From: Glutamicibacter sp. B1
Lineage (GTDB): Bacteria > Actinomycetota > Actinomycetes > Actinomycetales > Micrococcaceae
Length of the DNA stretch: 64,000 nucleotides
Direction of reading: 5' to 3'
NCBI RefSeq assembly: GCF_039602135.1
Contig: NZ_CP125942.1
Span: 2,294,001-2,358,000 of the forward strand
Part shown: piece after piece, positions 1-8,968 of the stretch
How positions within the stretch are numbered: position 1 is the stretch's first letter
Layout: each line of letters starts with the position of its first letter
Position numbers and translations under genes: made by a program
Notes under the pieces: generated by a model
The model's database searches: none
Seen by the model: only the letters and a program-made list of their open reading frames with translations
What the model was told of the DNA's origin: nothing

Positions 1-437
1 ACTACGGTGCTCGTGCAAAGAACCGCTGGCCTTCCAAACACGACACCATCTTGGTGTATGTGAAGAATCCGAAGCAATATCACTTTGATTCTTCCGAGGT
101 TGACCGCGAACCCTATATGGCTCCCGGTCTGGTAACCCCGGAGAAGCGCGCACTGGGCAAACTTCCCACCGACGTCTGGTGGCACACCATTGTTTCGCCC
201 ACCGGCAAGGAAAAGACCGGTTACCCGACCCAAAAGCCTGAAGGGATTTTGCGTCGGATCATCACGGCGTCTTCACGTCCAGGCGACTGGGTGCTGGACT
301 TCTTTGCAGGTTCCGGAACAACCGGAGCCGTGGCAGCAAAGTTGGGCCGTCAGTTTGTCTTAGTGGATCAGAATCCTGAAGCTATCGACGTGATGCGTGC
401 ACGGCTTCCCGAATCCACGACCTATACCAAGGCCTGA
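1..437 (+). CDS. DNA methyltransferase, C-terminal part (N4-C/N6-A type), truncated by window edge
   Basis: The reading frame is open from base 3 and ends at 437, so the gene begins outside the window. The visible ~144 residues contain TQKPEGILRRII, then the AdoMet-binding motif I DFFAGSGTTGAVAA near the C-terminus. That order, with motif I after the catalytic region, is typical of the beta-class N6-adenine/N4-cytosine methyltransferases (N6_N4_Mtase family). The catalytic DPPY-type motif must lie upstream of base 1. It transfers a methyl group from AdoMet to DNA. No restriction endonuclease is visible next to it, so whether it is an orphan cannot be judged. It overlaps the 3' end of the convergent PHP gene by 16 bases. 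Confidence 0.88.
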   Translation, partial: YGARAKNRWPSKHDTILVYVKNPKQYHFDSSEVDREPYMAPGLVTPEKRALGKLPTDVWWHTIVSPTGKEKTGYPTQKPEGILRRIITASSRPGDWVLDFFAGSGTTGAVAAKLGRQFVLVDQNPEAIDVMRARLPESTTYTKA

Positions 438-1267
438 GATCCGGTTCCTTCTTGAATAATACGTTGTAGCATTTCCGGCTCGGTGAGATTCTCACCGAGC
501 CGGTTCAGTTTTCCGGTGCCGTGATAGTCCGAGGAACCGGTGATGATCAGGTCGTGTTCGGTTGCTAACTTCAGCAACCACCGTTTGCCTTCTTCACTAT
601 TATCCCGGTGATACACCTCGACGCCGGCCAAACCGGCATCGATCATGTCGTAAAAGGTCTTATCCGCGACAACACGTCCACGTGCCGAAGCCTTGGGGTG
701 AGCAAAAACTGGCACTCCCCCAGCCTCACGAACTAATTGCACCGCTGTGGCTGGATCCACCGCTGGATGAGCGACATAGTAGCGAGAACGGAAGGACAGC
801 ACGTTGGCAAAAGCTTCATTGCGGTTCTCGACAATCCCGGCGGCCACCAGTGCATCAGCAATATGAGGCCGGCCCACGGTGGAACCAGGTTGGCAATGCT
901 CACGCACCAAATCCCAATTGATCGGGTAGTCTTCAGCAAGCCGCTCAACGATACGCTGAGCACGAATAATGCGCGCGTTCAAGGCCAGATCAAGTTCATC
1001 GAGTAACGGCTGATAGTTGGGATCATGAAGGTAACTCAACAAGTGAACACTAATCCCCTGTGAATCCTGGCAAGTGATCTCCATACCTGGAATAAACCCG
1101 ATACCCACTTCTTGGGCAGTTGCAGCAGCCGCAACCCACCCGCTGGTCTGATCATGATCGGTCAGCGCCACCACATCCAGCCCAGCGGCGACCGCCGATC
1201 GTATCAGCGCGGAAGGACTTTCCGTTCCGTCGGACACATTTGAGTGGGTGTGCAGGTCAATTCGCAT
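422..1267 (-). CDS. PHP domain phosphoesterase (YciV/RNase AM-like)
   Basis: 281 residues, a single PHP domain. The N-terminus MRIDLHTHSNVSDGT gives the HxH metal pair (H6, H8), followed by ALTDHDQ, a glutamate in PGMEIT, VFAHPKA and the closing GSSDYHG, all metal ligands of the trinuclear PHP site. The family includes E. coli YciV (RNase AM, a 5'-3' exonuclease that trims rRNA and degrades short oligonucleotides); that specific activity is inferred from family. The ATG at the HxH start is the natural start. It is divergent from pepP (65-base gap) and converges on the methyltransferase. Confidence 0.85.
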   Translation of the reverse strand: MRIDLHTHSNVSDGTESPSALIRSAVAAGLDVVALTDHDQTSGWVAAAATAQEVGIGFIPGMEITCQDSQGISVHLLSYLHDPNYQPLLDELDLALNARIIRAQRIVERLAEDYPINWDLVREHCQPGSTVGRPHIADALVAAGIVENRNEAFANVLSFRSRYYVAHPAVDPATAVQLVREAGGVPVFAHPKASARGRVVADKTFYDMIDAGLAGVEVYHRDNSEEGKRWLLKLATEHDLIITGSSDYHGTGKLNRLGENLTEPEMLQRIIQEGTGSQALV

Positions 1268-1332
1268 ATGCCTAGATTATCCCTTGCGCTGATTCTTTGC
1301 TGGGATGCCCGTGATGGTGACACACTTGGACT

Positions 1333-2880
1333 ATGACCAATCAAGATTCAACTGCACAAGGCACAGATCAGCCGTTGGAAGACCGAGTGAACAACCGTTC
1401 CCAGCGTCCAACGTCCAAAGCATTCCAAGAATTCATGGCTTCATCGTGGGCTACTGATACTTCTGAATTGCCAGAACAGGATGAAGCTGCAAGCTATGCA
1501 GCGGCCCGTCGTGCAAAACTCTCCGAGAATTTCGTGGGCGAACGCCTCGTTATTCCTGCCGGTCCACTCAAGGTTCGTTCCAACGACACGGACTACCGTT
1601 TCCGCCCGCATTCGGCGTTCGCACACCTGACCGGTCTGGGCGTAGACCATGAACCAGATGCCGTGCTGGTCATGGAACCAACCGACGATGGTGCTGGCGA
1701 AAAGGGCAGCAACCACGTATCAACACTGTATTTCGCTCCAATGGCGGGGCGCGACAGCACCGATTTCTACCTCAACTCACGCTCCGGTGAATTCTGGGTA
1801 GGCCCTCGTCCAACCTTGTCCTCGCTTGCAGCGCGCACCGGGTTGCCAACAGATTCTTTGGATCAGTTGGAAATGGCGATCACCAAGAATTCCGGTCCTC
1901 AGGCCTTGGGTGGGCTTCGTATCCGCCTCGTGCGTGAAGTTGATCTGAACATGGATGCCTTGGTTGATACCTCGCGCATCAACACCGGCCAGGACCTGGA
2001 AGCTAGCGACTCGCTGGATACCGAACTCTCCGAGTTTGTTTCGGAAATTCGTTTGGTGAAGGACGAGTACGAAATCGCCGAATTGCGTAAGTCTGTAGCC
2101 GCAACCATCAACGGTTTCGAAGACGTCGTGCGTAGCTTGGATAAGGCGCTGGAACACCAGCGTGGTGAACGTGTCGTTGAGGGCGCTTTCTTTGCTCGTG
2201 CCCGTTTAGAAGGCAACGAGCTGGGCTACGACACGATCGCCGCCTCGGGCAATAACGCGACCATCCTGCACTGGATCCGCAACACTGGTTCGGTGAACGA
2301 TGGCGAGGTCCTGCTCCTCGATGCAGGCGTTGAAGCTGACTCTCTGTACACCGCAGACATCACCCGTTCTCTGCCGGTCTCCGGTAAGTACACCGATGTT
2401 CAGCGCAAGGTCTACCAGGCTGTTCTCGACGCTGCCGATGCCGCCTTTGCTGCGGTGAAGCCAGGACTGAAGTTCCGCGACCTTCACCTCATCGCAACTC
2501 GCGTACTTGCTGAGCGCCTTTCCGAGTGGGGCATCTTGCCGGTCTCGGTCGAAGAAGCCATGGATCCCGAGGGCCAGCACCACCGTCGTTGGATGCCACA
2601 CGGCACCAGCCACCACCTGGGCCTCGACGTCCACGACTGTGCGCAGGCGCGAGCTGAACTGTACTTGGATGCAGAGCTGAAGGAAGGCATGGTGTTCACC
2701 ATCGAGCCAGGCCTGTACTTCAAGGATGAGGATCTAGCGATTCCCGAAGAGTACCGCGGCTTAGGCGTGCGCATCGAAGATGACATTCTTGTCACTGCCA
2801 ATGGTGCGGAAAACCTAAGTGCCGCGCTTCCACGCAACCCTGATGAGGTTGAGGCGTGGATGGCTAAGCTCCGCGGCTAG
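1333..2880 (+). CDS. pepP: Xaa-Pro aminopeptidase (aminopeptidase P family, M24)
   Basis: 515 residues. The N-terminal creatinase-like domain (about 60-230) precedes the pita-bread M24 domain. The five dinuclear metal ligands can be seen: two aspartates in LLLDAGVEADSLYTADITRS, the histidine of HGTSHHLG, the glutamate of TIEPGLYF and the last glutamate of GVRIEDD. The enzyme removes the N-terminal residue from peptides with proline in second position, in the cytoplasm. Length matches actinobacterial PepP. It is transcribed alone and is followed by a hairpin shared with the convergent stress-protein gene. Confidence 0.93.
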   Translation: MTNQDSTAQGTDQPLEDRVNNRSQRPTSKAFQEFMASSWATDTSELPEQDEAASYAAARRAKLSENFVGERLVIPAGPLKVRSNDTDYRFRPHSAFAHLTGLGVDHEPDAVLVMEPTDDGAGEKGSNHVSTLYFAPMAGRDSTDFYLNSRSGEFWVGPRPTLSSLAARTGLPTDSLDQLEMAITKNSGPQALGGLRIRLVREVDLNMDALVDTSRINTGQDLEASDSLDTELSEFVSEIRLVKDEYEIAELRKSVAATINGFEDVVRSLDKALEHQRGERVVEGAFFARARLEGNELGYDTIAASGNNATILHWIRNTGSVNDGEVLLLDAGVEADSLYTADITRSLPVSGKYTDVQRKVYQAVLDAADAAFAAVKPGLKFRDLHLIATRVLAERLSEWGILPVSVEEAMDPEGQHHRRWMPHGTSHHLGLDVHDCAQARAELYLDAELKEGMVFTIEPGLYFKDEDLAIPEEYRGLGVRIEDDILVTANGAENLSAALPRNPDEVEAWMAKLRG

Positions 2881-2905
2881 CCTCAATAGCTAAGGCTTAA
2901 ACAGA

Positions 2906-2950
2906 GAGGGTCTCGGTTCGGTTACCGTTGGTAACTGAACCGAGACCCTC
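2906..2950. terminator. Bidirectional hairpin between pepP and general stress gene
   Basis: The arms GAGGGTCTCGGTTC and GAACCGAGACCCTC are perfectly complementary, with a second smaller stem (GGTTAC/GTAAC) in the loop. It lies between two convergent stop codons. No long T-run follows on either strand, so it is a strong hairpin with a weak U-tract. Confidence 0.75.
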
Positions 2951-2966
2951 AAGGTTTAACTCTGCT

Positions 2967-3845
2967 TTACGCCTCGGAGTCCTTGTCCTTGGGCTGCTGC
3001 GCGGAAGTATTCGACGGATTGACCTTCGGCTCAACCGTCGAGAGATCTTGTTCCGGCTCCGACTCTGCCGGCGCGTCCTGCGAAGCGGAGTCCTGCTGCT
3101 GCGTCTGAGCCGAACGCTCTGGCTGCTCTTGTGGCTCTGGCGCTGCCTGTGAAGCTGGCTTCGAATCGTTGACTCGCACACCGTAGCGTGGACGACCATC
3201 GGGAAGATCAGGGAACTGACCGCGGGAAGAATCCGATGCTTCGCTCGAGTTCGCTGTTTCTGGGGACGCAGCTGGTGCCGTCGCCGGCGCGGCAGGAGCA
3301 GCCGAAGGAGCCTGCGGCTGTGCCTGAGTCGGCGCTGGTTGTGCTGCGCCTGGATGCGGACGCATCGGAAGTTTAGCGGCGAGGGTTCGTGCGGCCTGTG
3401 CATGCTCAAAGTCCACAACCACGTCAAAGCTGGTGGCCACGAACTGGCTCGAGGAAGCGAAGTCACGCTTACCGCGTCGTGTCGAGTAGCTCACGACGCC
3501 AGCAATCATCCAGATGGCCATGCCCAAACCGATGGCAGACAGGATCTGGTACAGGCCGTTTCCACCGCCACCAAAGAGCGAAAGTAGTAGGCCGACAAAC
3601 AGGCCCATCATGCCACCCTGAGCAGCACCAGCCAGGGCCACCTTTGGGTACGAAAGTTTTGCCGTGACTCGCTCCACGGTGCGTACATCATTACCAACAA
3701 TGCTTACCGAGGCAACAGGAAAGTCATTATCTGCTAAGTAATCGACGAGTTTCTGCGCGTCGAGGTAGCTGGTGTAACGTCCAAGCAGTTCTCCGCGAGG
3801 CAAACCGTTGGGGCTGATCGAATTTACTCCATGAGGCGAGGTCAT
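2967..3845 (-). CDS. General stress protein 17M-like (YflT domain) with Pro/Ala-rich tail
   Basis: About 292 residues from the ATG at 3845; the frame stays open upstream but homology begins at GELLGRYTSYLDAQKLV, near this ATG. The first ~170 residues carry a YflT-like domain, including SVSIVGNDV, and a glycine-rich pair of membrane segments (GMMGLFVGLLLSLFGGGGNG and LGMAIWMIAGVVS). The last ~110 residues are low-complexity (P, A, Q, S, E), probably disordered. The biochemical role is unknown; relatives are induced by general stress in Bacillus. No clear Shine-Dalgarno precedes the ATG. Confidence 0.7.
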   Translation of the reverse strand: MTSPHGVNSISPNGLPRGELLGRYTSYLDAQKLVDYLADNDFPVASVSIVGNDVRTVERVTAKLSYPKVALAGAAQGGMMGLFVGLLLSLFGGGGNGLYQILSAIGLGMAIWMIAGVVSYSTRRGKRDFASSSQFVATSFDVVVDFEHAQAARTLAAKLPMRPHPGAAQPAPTQAQPQAPSAAPAAPATAPAASPETANSSEASDSSRGQFPDLPDGRPRYGVRVNDSKPASQAAPEPQEQPERSAQTQQQDSASQDAPAESEPEQDLSTVEPKVNPSNTSAQQPKDKDSEA

Positions 3846-3976
3846 ATCTATATTGTGCACGTGATTACTGTGAGCCTGCCTAGTTGTGAAGTAACTATCG
3901 CTGAGGGTGAAAGAAACAGTGGTTGCTTGTGTCTTTGCACACCGCAATGAACTGTGGGACGCGATAGTCTAGAGAG

Positions 3977-5227
3977 GTGAGCGCACAAGTGTCTAAAATC
4001 TTCGTCGCCCGACTTCTCGGGCTTGATGTCTTCGACCCCTTGGGCGACCGTCTTGGCCGTTTACGCGACGTTGTTGTCGTTTCCCGTGGTCCGCAAAAAC
4101 CTGCAGCTTGTGTGGGTTTGGTCGTCGAGGTCCCTGGCAAACGCCGGGTCTTTGTACCAATGACGCGTATTCAGTCCATGGAAGCTAACCAAGTGATCTG
4201 TTCCGGCTTGGTGAACATGCGCCGCTTCCAACAGCGTGGCCAAGAAATCTTGGTTGTCGCCGAAATGTTCGACCGCCCCATTACCTTTGTTGATGGTTCA
4301 GGCCGCGGAATTATTGAAGACGTAGGTCTGATTCAGACCCGTCGCGGCGACTGGGAAATCAACGAATACTATGTGCAACGAGGCGTACCTTCCTCGTCAC
4401 TTCTTGGCTTGCGTTCGCGCCGTCGCGACAAGGTGTTGGTGTCGTGGCAGGATCTTCGCCATGGCTCTCAAAATGAGCCACAGTCAGCCGATACTTTCGT
4501 GGCGACCCACGATGAAATGAAACCAGCTGACTTCGCCGACGCGCTTCATGAAATGAATGAAAAGCGCCGTCTGGAAATTGCAGCCCACCTGCAAGATGAG
4601 CGCCTGGCTGACGTGCTTCAGGAGCTGCCTGACCGTGAACAGGTCCAGATTCTTTCTGCTCTGGGCCTTGAGCGCGCCGCGGACGTGCTCGAAGAAATGG
4701 ATCCGGACGATGCTGCGGACCTTCTGGCCGGAATTGGTGAAGAAACCAAGCATCAGCTGCTGGATTTGATGAATGAGGAAGAAGCCAAGGACGTTCGCCG
4801 TCTGCTGGCCTATCCTGAGGGCACTGCCGGTTCGGTGATGACCCCGGTACCGGTGATCCTCACGCCCGAGTCAACCGTGGCCGAAGCGTTAGCATCAGTG
4901 CGTTTAGAAGAGCTAAGCCCGGCGCTCGCCTCCACTGTCTATGTGGTTCGCCCGCCACTAGAAACACCTACTGGACGTTATCTCGGTCAGGTACATATTC
5001 AGGCGCTGCTTCGTGCCGCGCCTCCCGAACCCTTGGGTGACATTCTTGATACTGAGCTAGAGCCGATGTCTGATCTGGCCGACATTTCAGAAGTTGTCAG
5101 GCACCTAGCAACGTATAACCTCACCAGTGTGGGCGTGACGAACAAAGAAGGTCGGCTCGTCGGAGCCATTACCGTCGATGACGTGCTAGACCACATTCTT
5201 CCCGATGATTGGCGCTCTCAGGACTAA
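3977..5227 (+). CDS. PRC-barrel / MgtE N-domain / CBS protein without membrane channel
   Basis: 416 residues. An N-terminal PRC-barrel-like region (KIFVARLLGLDVFDPLGDRL) is followed by an MgtE intracellular N domain with repeated helical motifs (FADALHEMNEKRR, ADVLQELPDREQVQIL, AADVLEEMDPDDAADLL) and a CBS pair (GSVMTPVPVILTPE; VGAITVDDVLDHIL). The five-helix MgtE Mg2+ channel is absent, so this cannot itself transport. It likely senses Mg2+ or nucleotides and works with a partner. Two in-frame GTG starts exist (3977 and 3989); AGAGAGG at 3971-3977 would suit 3989 better. It heads an apparent operon with DUF1003 and mrp. Confidence 0.82.
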   Translation: MSAQVSKIFVARLLGLDVFDPLGDRLGRLRDVVVVSRGPQKPAACVGLVVEVPGKRRVFVPMTRIQSMEANQVICSGLVNMRRFQQRGQEILVVAEMFDRPITFVDGSGRGIIEDVGLIQTRRGDWEINEYYVQRGVPSSSLLGLRSRRRDKVLVSWQDLRHGSQNEPQSADTFVATHDEMKPADFADALHEMNEKRRLEIAAHLQDERLADVLQELPDREQVQILSALGLERAADVLEEMDPDDAADLLAGIGEETKHQLLDLMNEEEAKDVRRLLAYPEGTAGSVMTPVPVILTPESTVAEALASVRLEELSPALASTVYVVRPPLETPTGRYLGQVHIQALLRAAPPEPLGDILDTELEPMSDLADISEVVRHLATYNLTSVGVTNKEGRLVGAITVDDVLDHILPDDWRSQD

Positions 5228-5272
5228 ACGAGCCCCACCTTTAGATAGATCAGCAGCAGAGGAGTTCCAGCT

Positions 5273-5887
5273 ATGGCTGAGCAGCGTAAGACGAATGGCC
5301 TGGACACCCCACTGGCAGCACGACAACGGTTCTGGCCCCGGTTCTCCCCCAACCCTGACCTCTTTGGTTCGGCGACGGAGAAATTCGCTCGCTTTATGGG
5401 CACTCCCCAGTTCTTGTTGTACATGACAGTGTTCTGTGCCTTCTGGCTCATTTGGAATTCAATGGCGCCCATGAGCTGGCGTTTTGATGATGCCACCATC
5501 GGCTTCACCGCTCTGACGTTGATGCTCTCGCTACAGGCTTCCTACGCTGCACCACTTTTGTTGCTAGCCCAGAACCGTCAGGACGACCGTGACCGTGTTT
5601 CGTTGTCTGAAGACCGCGCCCGTGCTGAGCGCAACCTCTACGACACCGAATACCTCACCCGCGAATTGGCCTCGCTGCGTTTAGCACTGCGCGATGTCGC
5701 AACTCGTGACTACGTCCGTTCCGAATTGCGCAACGTGCTTGAAGAGCTGTTGGAGACTTCTGAAGGTGAAGAGCTCCACCTGCGTGCAAAGAAAAAGAGT
5801 GGTTCTAAGAACTCTTCCCCGCAGACCGGGGTCATTGAAACTATCGCCCCTCAGCAGTCAAAGCAGCGGAAGAACAAGAGCAATTGA
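5273..5887 (+). CDS. DUF1003 membrane protein
   Basis: 204 residues. Two hydrophobic segments (FLLYMTVFCAFWLIWN at ~48-63 and FTALTLMLSLQASYAAPLLL at ~80-100) with the DUF1003 signature, then QNRQDDRDR and a charged cytoplasmic helix. Function is unknown. GAGGAG about nine bases before the ATG supports the start. The stop codon overlaps the TTG start of the Mrp ATPase, so the two are probably translationally coupled. Confidence 0.85.
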   Translation: MAEQRKTNGLDTPLAARQRFWPRFSPNPDLFGSATEKFARFMGTPQFLLYMTVFCAFWLIWNSMAPMSWRFDDATIGFTALTLMLSLQASYAAPLLLLAQNRQDDRDRVSLSEDRARAERNLYDTEYLTRELASLRLALRDVATRDYVRSELRNVLEELLETSEGEELHLRAKKKSGSKNSSPQTGVIETIAPQQSKQRKNKSN

Positions 5888-6987
5888 GCAATTCGCAAGT
5901 CCTCCTTGATGCACTAAACACAGTTAATGATCCTGAACTGCGCCGTCCGATTACTGAGCTGGACATGGTGGAATCGGCGCAGCTGGATGGCACGACCGCC
6001 CGCGTAACCGTCCTGCTGACAATCGCAGGTTGTCCTATGCAATCCACCATTGAAGCAGACGTTACGGCAGCGCTGATGGGCGTTGCTGGGGTAGAAAACG
6101 TCGAGGTGATTCTCGGTGTGATGGATCCTGAGCAACGCGCTGCGTTGCGTGAACGACTGGCTAGTCGCCGTACGCCATTTTCAGATCCGAATTCACTGAC
6201 CCGCGTCATCGCCGTGGCCAGTGGAAAGGGTGGTGTCGGTAAGTCTTCCATTACCGCCAACCTCGCCACGCATCTTGCATCTCAAGGCTTGAAAGTCGGC
6301 CTGATTGACGCGGATGTTCACGGATTCTCTATCCCTTCCCTGATGGGGATCACACAGAACCCCACCCGCATGGACGACATGATTCTGCCACCGGTAGCCC
6401 ATGGCGTGAAGGTGATTTCCATTGGCATGTTCCTAGATTCGAACCAGCCGGTGATTTGGCGCGGCCCCATGCTGCATCGGGCGTTGGAACAGTTCCTCTC
6501 CGACGTGTATTTCGGGGATCTGGACTATCTGTTCCTCGATTTGCCACCTGGCACGGGAGATATGGCGATCTCCGTTTCCCAGCTCTTGCCCAATAGCGAG
6601 CTTCTGGTGATCACCACCCCACAATCCACGGCGACCGAAGTTGCTGAACGTGCTGGGACGATTGCTCTGCAGACCGATCAAAAGGTCATCGGGGTCGTGG
6701 AGAATATGAGCTTCTTACAGCTACCGGACGGGACCCGTATGGAGGTCTTCGGCTCCGGCGGCGGCGCAAAGCTCAGCGAGTCGTTAACAGAACAGCTCGG
6801 CTATCCGGTCAACCTATTAGCCCAGATCCCTTTGGAAGAATCCGTACGTATCGGCTCCGATCAGGGCACCCCGGTCGTACTCAGCGATTCTCAGTCTCCG
6901 GCCGCCACTGCACTGCAGGAATTAGTCGAGAAACTAGTACAGCGACCGCGCGGACTTGCCGGGCGATCGCTGCCGATGTCATTCTAA
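5884..6987 (+). CDS. mrp: Mrp/ApbC-type P-loop ATPase (Fe-S cluster carrier)
   Basis: 367 residues. The N-terminal ~90 residues form a MIP18-type domain with the conserved cysteine in TIAGCPMQ; the ParA/Mrp ATPase follows with the deviant Walker A ASGKGGVGKSS and DADVHGFSIPSLMG. In most bacterial ApbC proteins a CxxC lies in the VENMS...FGSGGG stretch; here it reads LQLPDGT without cysteine, as I recall for other actinobacterial Mrp proteins. It probably helps load or transfer Fe-S clusters. The TTG start overlaps the preceding stop (TTGA). It converges on tatB. Confidence 0.9.
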   Translation: MSNSQVLLDALNTVNDPELRRPITELDMVESAQLDGTTARVTVLLTIAGCPMQSTIEADVTAALMGVAGVENVEVILGVMDPEQRAALRERLASRRTPFSDPNSLTRVIAVASGKGGVGKSSITANLATHLASQGLKVGLIDADVHGFSIPSLMGITQNPTRMDDMILPPVAHGVKVISIGMFLDSNQPVIWRGPMLHRALEQFLSDVYFGDLDYLFLDLPPGTGDMAISVSQLLPNSELLVITTPQSTATEVAERAGTIALQTDQKVIGVVENMSFLQLPDGTRMEVFGSGGGAKLSESLTEQLGYPVNLLAQIPLEESVRIGSDQGTPVVLSDSQSPAATALQELVEKLVQRPRGLAGRSLPMSF

Positions 6988-6999
6988 ACTTCTGTATTT

Positions 7000-7398
7000 T
7001 TAGGTAGCTTCGGAATCGAAGGGAGCTGCTTCGTTAGCTTCAAGCTGTTTCTGCTTCTGAGTTTCCGGAGCAATCGCAGTGCGCACCGGAGCCGGAGAAG
7101 TTTCTGGGGAAGCCTTGGCTACATTGATGGCGTCATCAAACTCATCAACCAGGGCCTCCTTGATGATCCGGCGGGGGTCATATTGCCGAGGATCAAGTTT
7201 TCGCCAGTCAATGTCGGCGACTTCATCGCCGACTTCCTCGCGCAACTGTTCTTTGGCTCCGTTGGCCATACGTCGAACTTCTTTGACGAGGTTCGCTAAC
7301 TTTTTGGCGTATTCAGGCAACTTTTCGGGTCCGAGAATGACGACCGCGAGTACTGCGAGAACAATGAACTCGCTACCGTTAATTCCAAAAAGATCCAC
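7000..7398 (-). CDS. tatB: Twin-arginine translocase subunit TatB
   Basis: 132 residues. One N-terminal membrane helix (FIVLAVLAVVILGPEKLPEY) followed by the amphipathic helix and a charged tail, the TatA/B/E layout. The glutamate at the front of the helix (GSEFIV) and the LGPEKLPEY motif fit TatB rather than TatA. With TatC it recognises folded twin-arginine precursors. It lies downstream of sigE on the same strand, which is the usual actinobacterial location; the anti-sigma and HtrA genes often found between them are absent. Confidence 0.88.
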   Translation of the reverse strand: MDLFGINGSEFIVLAVLAVVILGPEKLPEYAKKLANLVKEVRRMANGAKEQLREEVGDEVADIDWRKLDPRQYDPRRIIKEALVDEFDDAINVAKASPETSPAPVRTAIAPETQKQKQLEANEAAPFDSEAT

Positions 7399-7477
7399 GT
7401 AAAAAGATTACCTTGTTCCAGACGAACTCACGAAGTCACCGCGCCACAGAGAAACCTGCAACACGGCCCTTCGCACA

Positions 7478-8095
7478 TTAATTAGCAGCCCGCAGCGCCA
7501 AAGGAAGTCGCGGCAGTGACATAGTTTTGGCCGGACGATTGGCCGGATTGCGGTGAGCTAGCGCATCACGCAACATGGCACGACCACGGTGAATTCTTGA
7601 ACGTACCGTTCCAAGCTTCACATCAAGGATTCGAGAGACTTCTTCATAAGAGAAGCCTTCCATATCGCACAAAACGATAGCGGCACGGAATTCTGGAGAA
7701 AGCGCCCGCAATGCCTCTTGCACATCGATATCCAGATTGTTGAATTCGAAATAACGTTCAGGAGTTATCACATTGCCGGGCAAGCGGTCTTCGGCACCGT
7801 CAGCGAAACCATCAAAGCGAATTTTGCTCTTGCGACGAGCCTGATCCAGGAAGAGGTTGGTGGTGATGCGGTGCAACCAACCACCCATTGTCCCAGGGGT
7901 GTAGCTGTCCAAGGCTTTGAAGGCGCGAACGAATGCTTCTTGGGAGAGGTCCTCCGCGTCTTGGCGGTTGCCAGTTAAACGGTAAGCCAGTCGGAAGACC
8001 TGTTCGCCGTGTTCTTGGACCATCTGGTCCCACGAAGGCGTAGTGGTTTCCGGAGCCGCAACGGCAGAAACTGATTCACTTGGTGCATTGTTCAC
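7478..8095 (-). CDS. sigE: ECF sigma factor SigE
   Basis: 205 residues. Region 2 (VFRLAYRLTGNRQDAEDLSQ) and region 4 (LGTVRSRIHRGRAMLRDAL) are clear, and there is no region 3, as in ECF sigma factors. In actinobacteria SigE directs the envelope and surface stress response. The divergent O-methyltransferase and the following tatB match the conserved locus. No zinc-binding anti-sigma gene (RseA type) is present in the 79-base gap to tatB or nearby, so its control here must be by another protein or a distant gene. GAAGAG precedes the ATG. Confidence 0.88.
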   Translation of the reverse strand: MNNAPSESVSAVAAPETTTPSWDQMVQEHGEQVFRLAYRLTGNRQDAEDLSQEAFVRAFKALDSYTPGTMGGWLHRITTNLFLDQARRKSKIRFDGFADGAEDRLPGNVITPERYFEFNNLDIDVQEALRALSPEFRAAIVLCDMEGFSYEEVSRILDVKLGTVRSRIHRGRAMLRDALAHRNPANRPAKTMSLPRLPLALRAAN

Positions 8096-8234
8096 TCTTC
8101 AAGTATGAGTTGGGAAGCTGAGCTGAAGCTAAGAATCCCCTACGGGGGAACTATCAAGTTGAACAACATCGCTTCCTACGCTGGGTACGATTGGTAATGC
8201 CCACCAACCAACAACACAATTGAGGATCACCACC

Positions 8235-8900
8235 ATGCCATCGATGAATCCAGAACTCTTCGCGAGCTGGACCTACACTCAGAACCACATCAGCGAGCCT
8301 GAGCATGTTGCCCAAGCCCGCGGACGTGCGGAAGATCTGGGCGTACGGTGCATCGACCCGGCCGGACGATCCATGTTGCAGCTGCTCTGTACCCTGCGCC
8401 GTCCCCGCAATGCGGTAGAGATTGGTTCTGGTGTCGGTGTCGCCTCGCTGGCCATGCTCGAAGCTGTCGGACCATCATTGACCTTGACGGCTATTGAGTC
8501 CGACTTGGAACACGCGAACGCGATGCGCCAGGGCTTACGTGAATCAAATATCCCCTCGGCCCGGGCAAGGATTATCAACGAACGCGCCGAAAATGTTCTT
8601 TCACGCCTGGCCGATCATGCCTACGATCTAGTATTGATTGACGCCGGTGCCGAACTGTTACTTGAGTATGTTGCTGAGGCCAAGCGTATTGTCGGGGTTG
8701 GTGGCGTCATTATCTTAAACAACGCTTTCGACGAGCACCGCTTAGCCAAACCTGCAGTGCGTAGGACATCAACGGTGATGACCCGAGATGCGTTGCGAAT
8801 GCTACGCGAAGATCCTCGTTTACAGACACACCTGTTCCCCACCGAACAAGGATTGTTCGTGGCCACGGTGCTGCCGCCGGTTGCACAAAAAACAAGGTAA
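8235..8900 (+). CDS. O-methyltransferase (class I, Rv1220c-like)
   Basis: 221 residues from the ATG at 8235, chosen because GAGGA lies eight bases upstream. The Rossmann motif VEIGSGVGVASLAMLEAVGP binds AdoMet, with the acidic TAIESD after beta-2 and LVLIDAG at the usual fourth strand. The substrate is unknown. The family is found divergent from sigE in other actinobacteria. It was once closed by the hairpin whose arms are now split by the IS3 element. Confidence 0.85.
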   Translation: MPSMNPELFASWTYTQNHISEPEHVAQARGRAEDLGVRCIDPAGRSMLQLLCTLRRPRNAVEIGSGVGVASLAMLEAVGPSLTLTAIESDLEHANAMRQGLRESNIPSARARIINERAENVLSRLADHAYDLVLIDAGAELLLEYVAEAKRIVGVGGVIILNNAFDEHRLAKPAVRRTSTVMTRDALRMLREDPRLQTHLFPTEQGLFVATVLPPVAQKTR

Positions 8901-8905
8901 TACAC

Positions 8906-8919
8906 AAAAGGACCGACAA
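8906..8919. terminator. Left arm of a terminator hairpin split by the IS3 element
   Basis: AAAAGGACCGACAA pairs with TTGTTGGTCCTTTT at 10363-10376 (14 positions, one G-U). Without the IS and one target copy the loop would be GTTA. The intact structure lay between the convergent O-methyltransferase and DUF3117 genes. Confidence 0.85.
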
Positions 8920-8968
8920 GTTATTGAACTGGGTCCCGAATGTTGGACTCACTAAATAATAGTCCTGC

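Noticed and set aside
2928..3587. Plus-strand open frames over the general stress gene
   Set aside because: They are antisense to a proline/alanine-rich coding region whose base bias keeps all frames open; no family resemblance.
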